NCBI GenBank assembly: GCA_900550385.1 | Contig: URRZ01000113.1 | Coordinates: 1-5,522, forward strand | DNA from: an uncultured Coriobacteriaceae bacterium | GTDB taxonomy: Bacteria > Actinomycetota > Coriobacteriia > Coriobacteriales > Eggerthellaceae | Length of the DNA stretch: 5,522 bases | Direction: 5' to 3' | Part shown: piece after piece, positions 5,092 through 5,522 of the stretch | How the letters are laid out: each line of letters opens with the position of its first letter | How positions within the stretch are numbered: position 1 is the stretch's first letter | The notes under the pieces: generated by a model | What the model was told of the DNA's origin: nothing | Databases searched by the model: none | Seen by the model: only the letters and a program-made list of their open reading frames with translations | Position numbers and translations under genes: made by a program

Positions 5092-5522
5092 ATGGATATC
5101 TCGGCGATATTGGACTCGATGGCGGGATCGGGGCAGGTGCTCACCGTGCCGTGGGGCATCGACTACTTCTCCATCATCGTGGGCGCCATCACGGGCGCGC
5201 TGTTCGCGTGCGAGCGCAAGCTCGACACCGTCGGCACGGTCGTGCTCGGCCTGGTCACCGCGTACGGCGGCGGCCTCATCCGCGACGTCATCCTGCAGGA
5301 CGAGGGCGTCTACTTCACCGAGCATCCCGACCTCATCGTCATCTGCATCGCCATCTGCGTGTTCGTGTTCTACTTCCGCGGTCTGTTCCGGCATCTGGAC
5401 GCCACGGTGTTCTTCGCCGACGCACTGTCGGTGGGGCTGTTCGCGCTTGCGGGGGCCAGCAAGGCGTTCGCGTGCGGCGAGGGCTTCGTGCTGTCGGTGA
5501 TCCTCGGCGGCATCACCGCGGT
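5092..5522 (+). CDS. TRIC-channel/UPF0126-family membrane protein, 3' truncated by window
   Basis: This is the N-terminal 143 residues of an integral membrane protein of the UPF0126 (YicG/YvgT) family, whose prokaryotic members are related to trimeric intracellular cation (TRIC) channels and form potassium-permeable pores. The family has two similar three-helix repeats. Here the first repeat spans about residues 24-96 and contains the signature TAYGGGLIRDVIL (56-68), with G59-G61 and R64-D65. The second begins near residue 105 with FFADALSVGLFALAGASKA and its own glycine-rich signature would lie past the window edge. The frame is open to the last base, so the gene continues. The ATG at 5092 follows GGAAG by 7 nt; an in-frame ATG at 5119 is a weaker alternative. 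The N-terminus is about 20 residues longer than in many relatives. It is divergent from nth, with 124 bp between them. Confidence 0.9.
   Translation, partial: MDISAILDSMAGSGQVLTVPWGIDYFSIIVGAITGALFACERKLDTVGTVVLGLVTAYGGGLIRDVILQDEGVYFTEHPDLIVICIAICVFVFYFRGLFRHLDATVFFADALSVGLFALAGASKAFACGEGFVLSVILGGITA

Overview
The window looks like a chromosomal segment of a high-GC anaerobic actinobacterium, most likely of the Coriobacteriia (Eggerthella/Gordonibacter type). This rests on GC-rich codon use in the right-hand genes, a classical rubrerythrin typical of anaerobes, and general protein flavour. The genus is inference; no 16S or other marker is present.

Layout, left to right. Positions 1-397 carry no convincing gene. 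They hold at least seven perfect inverted repeats (92-385), two of which (297-319 and 360-385) are near-copies of one another; this looks like a REP/BIME-type intergenic repeat. Positions 398-845 are strikingly AT-rich compared with the rest. They contain a 59-codon minus-strand gene (398-577) for an Arc-like ribbon-helix-helix DNA-binding protein, with its own promoter and a perfect inverted repeat over the -35 box. A divergent small orphan gene of unknown function follows on the plus strand (846-1166).

From 1167 rightwards the sequence is ordinary GC-rich chromosome. A 12-bp-stem intrinsic terminator (1197-1231) serves the minus-strand rubrerythrin gene (1251-1790), which has its own promoter. 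Next on the minus strand come a 14-TM DHA2-family drug/proton antiporter (1924-3465, QacA/SmvA-like) and its TetR-family regulator (3543-4178), arranged as a regulator-first operon. Two matching 18-bp operators of the form AATGTAC-N4-GTACATT lie upstream of tetR, exactly 42 bp apart. Endonuclease III (nth, 4305-4967, minus) follows. A divergent gene for a TRIC/UPF0126 membrane protein (from 5092, plus) runs off the window.

How the genes work together: tetR and the transporter form one efflux module, in which the repressor probably controls its own operon through the twin operators and releases when a toxic ligand binds. Rubrerythrin (peroxide detoxification) and Nth (repair of oxidised pyrimidines) are independently transcribed stress and housekeeping genes. 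The left third appears to be a remnant of foreign DNA next to a repeat element. I do not see a complete undescribed multi-gene system; the most notable items are the small RHH gene with its operator, the palindrome cluster, the twin TetR operators and a G-quadruplex motif between tetR and the transporter.
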